Below are positions 63,973 to 64,000 of a stretch of 64,000 nucleotides of DNA, piece by piece. Each line of letters opens with the position of its first letter. Position 1 is the first letter of the stretch. A program made the position numbers and the translations under genes. Location: positions 28,501 through 92,500 of the forward strand of contig NW_026112163.1 in assembly GCF_024679095.1 (NCBI RefSeq). The letters run 5' to 3'. Source of the stretch: Eriocheir sinensis (Eukaryota; Arthropoda; Malacostraca; Decapoda; Varunidae). The notes beneath the pieces are model-generated. The model had not been told where the DNA came from. It did no database searches and saw only the letters and a list, made by a program, of their open reading frames with translations.

Positions 63973-64000
63973 CATCCGGAGAGTCACACGTCACCTACTA

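Overview
This window looks like intergenic and intronic DNA from an arthropod, most likely a decapod crustacean. That is an inference from very long (AT)n, (GT)n and (AG)n microsatellites, tRNA-derived SINEs next to (GT)n tracts, GT-AG introns, and many nested transposable elements. No bacterial-type operons, rRNA or ordinary tRNA genes are visible. Almost every protein-coding signal belongs to a mobile element or a gene derived from one.

Layout. 1-5.96 kb: a MADF-BESS DNA-binding gene and the first exon of a PIF/Harbinger transposase, probably the two genes of one Harbinger element. The MADF gene is split by a young, non-coding LTR element (1353-4614) with a 4-bp target duplication. A 32-bp inverted repeat around a TTA ends the region. 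5.95-7.05 kb: a frameshifted poly-C2H2 zinc-finger gene. 8-15 kb: a possible piggyBac remnant, a candidate CCAAT/CRE promoter, a SINE, two dead LINE fragments, a foldback MITE and a dispersed repeat. 15.68-30.3 kb: a six-exon MULE-type transposase gene with a SWIM zinc finger. All five introns splice in frame. Intron 4 holds a complete Gypsy retrotransposon (20048-28923, minus strand) with gag, pol and an envelope-like gene. 31.2-39.7 kb: a second, unrelated Gypsy element (plus strand), also with an envelope-like gene of the class that carries a furin-type site and a hydrophobic start to the second subunit. 41.6-43.85 kb: a FLYWCH-MULE (Phantom-like) transposon with mosaic terminal repeats. 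43.98-62.94 kb: a hAT element split by a 17.5-kb CACTA/EnSpm-like transposon (43997-61494). The CACTA element carries a C2H2-fingered transposase and a second gene with a SAM domain, and is itself peppered with a Jockey-type LINE, Tigger/mariner-like MITEs, a SINE and microsatellites. 62.94 kb to the end: gag of another LTR retrotransposon.

How the parts relate. The Harbinger pair (transposase plus MADF protein) and the CACTA pair (transposase plus SAM-domain protein) both look like two-gene transposons, in which the second protein may bind DNA or assist transposition. Both are now broken. The SWIM/MULE gene is the best-preserved coding unit, with the DDE residues visible across exons 3-5, but its last about 50 codons seem to be out of frame. 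Gene structures, domain names and family placements come from reading motifs by eye; no database search was run.
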